A stretch of DNA of 64,000 bases from Paraflavisolibacter caeni (GTDB taxonomy: Bacteria > Bacteroidota > Bacteroidia > Chitinophagales > Chitinophagaceae), in contig NZ_JAOTIF010000001.1 in the NCBI RefSeq assembly GCF_025628885.1, positions 558,001 to 622,000 of the forward strand, written 5' to 3'. Below are positions 63,247 to 64,000 of this stretch, in pieces. Positions within the stretch are counted from its first letter, which is position 1; each line of letters begins with the position of its first letter. Both the position numbers and the translations under genes were made by a program. The notes beneath the pieces are model-generated. The model saw nothing but the letters and a program-made list of their open reading frames with translations. It was not told the origin of the DNA and searched no databases.

Positions 63247-63407
63247 TCTTTAAATACAGAAAGCAGCAACATAAAAGTTGTAAATACTAATACATCCGCC
63301 GTTAAAAATAAGGTTGTATTCGAAAATGGGGCAAGCGCAGGAATATTCAATATCAATTAGTATTAGCAAAGAATTCAAAACAGGTTAAGACAATTTATAA
63401 GTTTATC

Positions 63408-64000
63408 ATGATCCGGTCGTATATTCTTGTTTTGCTGCTCATTTATGGGCAAGCGTTTTCGCAAAATAATCAGTTATCCAATTTAAAACTTTGGTATCAA
63501 CAGCCTGCATCGAACTGGAATGAGGCGCTTCCCATTGGTAATGGCCGTTTGGGAGCTATGATCTTTGGCAATGTTGCTCAGGAACAATTGCAGCTCAATG
63601 AAGAAACCGTATGGGCCGGAGAGCCAGGCAACAATGTGGTGGAGGGCCTGTATCCAACCATACAGGAAGTTCGCAAATTGATCTTTGAAGGAAAGTATAA
63701 AGAAGCGCAGGAACAGGCGAACAGCAAAATACCCAGGCAGGTTGCTCCGGATAATAATTATGGCATGCCTTACCAGCCTGTAGGTAATCTCTTTATTCAT
63801 TTTCCTGGCCAGGAAAATGCAACAGACTATTACCGTGATCTGGATATTCAAAATGCCATAGCTACAGTTTCTTACAAAGTTGGTGGGGTGGTCTACAGGC
63901 GTGAAATCTTTTCTTCTTTTCCTGACGGGGTGATCATTGTAAGGCTGACTGCCAGTAAACCTAAAAGCATTAACTGCAACCTGGTGATGAACAGTCCGCA
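63408..64000 (+). CDS. GH95 alpha-L-fucosidase, 3' end outside the window
   Basis: The gene begins at ATG 63408 and is still open at the end of the window, 197 codons in. A signal peptide (SYILVLLLIYGQAFSQ) precedes LWYQQPASNWNEALPIGNG, RLGAMIFGNVAQEQLQLNEE and TVWAGEPGNN, the N-terminal signature of GH95 (1,2-alpha-L-fucosidase or alpha-L-galactosidase). LIFEGKYKEAQEQA and YRREIFSSFPDGVIIVRLT continue the N-terminal beta domain. The catalytic barrel lies beyond the edge. It adds a third fucose-acting enzyme to the locus. Confidence 0.9.
   Translation, partial: MIRSYILVLLLIYGQAFSQNNQLSNLKLWYQQPASNWNEALPIGNGRLGAMIFGNVAQEQLQLNEETVWAGEPGNNVVEGLYPTIQEVRKLIFEGKYKEAQEQANSKIPRQVAPDNNYGMPYQPVGNLFIHFPGQENATDYYRDLDIQNAIATVSYKVGGVVYRREIFSSFPDGVIIVRLTASKPKSINCNLVMNSP

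Overview
The window is a stretch of a Bacteroidota chromosome, most likely from the Chitinophagaceae/Chitinophagales. The signs are a SusC/SusD pair, type IX secretion C-terminal sorting domains, an ECF sigma/FecR pair, LytTR two-component signalling, a bacterial GGGP synthase, the pheT - coiled-coil gene - zapA - rny gene order, no visible Shine-Dalgarno sequences, and Bacteroidota-type promoters (TTTG, then TAnnTTTG).

Region 1 (1-34 kb) is mostly housekeeping: scpA (5' cut), dxs, a secreted lamin-tail protein, a LytTR sensor kinase/regulator pair, an M28 peptidase, GGGP synthase, a B12-dependent ribonucleotide reductase, clpX with two clpP genes and trigger factor, tRNA-Leu(UAG), a Rel/SpoT ppGpp enzyme, purA, a very acidic small protein, a pabB-like gene, a lytic transglycosylase, gatA, two tatA genes, rplS, rny, zapA, a ZapB-like coiled-coil gene and pheT. 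Many of these genes end in clear intrinsic terminators.

Region 2 (34.9-64 kb) is a carbohydrate-utilisation region. It opens with a 2363-residue secreted protein that fuses a pectate lyase to a pectin methylesterase. A plug-domain-only protein, a lipase-maturation-factor homologue, an AraC regulator and a rhamnose/fucose mutarotase follow. SusC/SusD, two GH29 fucosidases, an FAD oxidoreductase, an ECF sigma/FecR pair, GH2, GH43 and the start of a GH95 fucosidase complete it. Together these suggest growth on a fucose-bearing plant cell-wall polysaccharide, probably pectic: secreted enzymes cut the backbone, SusCD imports the fragments, and exo-glycosidases trim them. Around SusCD lie remnants of an older fucose catabolic operon: two truncated copies of a FucP-like transporter that share a 195-bp direct repeat, one joined in the middle of a codon to the tail of a zinc alcohol dehydrogenase.

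The most unusual content is intergenic. Two gene-free stretches (about 20.6-21.1 kb and 30.1-30.6 kb) carry degenerate tandem arrays with a strict 11-bp period and, beside them, arrays with a strict 7-bp period. The two loci are in opposite orientation and share an identical 31-bp block. Further 7-bp arrays lie directly against the stop codons of clpP, clpP and tig and in other gaps. A second notable signal is a pair of near-identical ECF-type promoters (GGTACCC, 17 bp, CGTCTTTA). One precedes the FecR gene and the other lies about 720 bp before the pectinase gene, which suggests a shared regulon.
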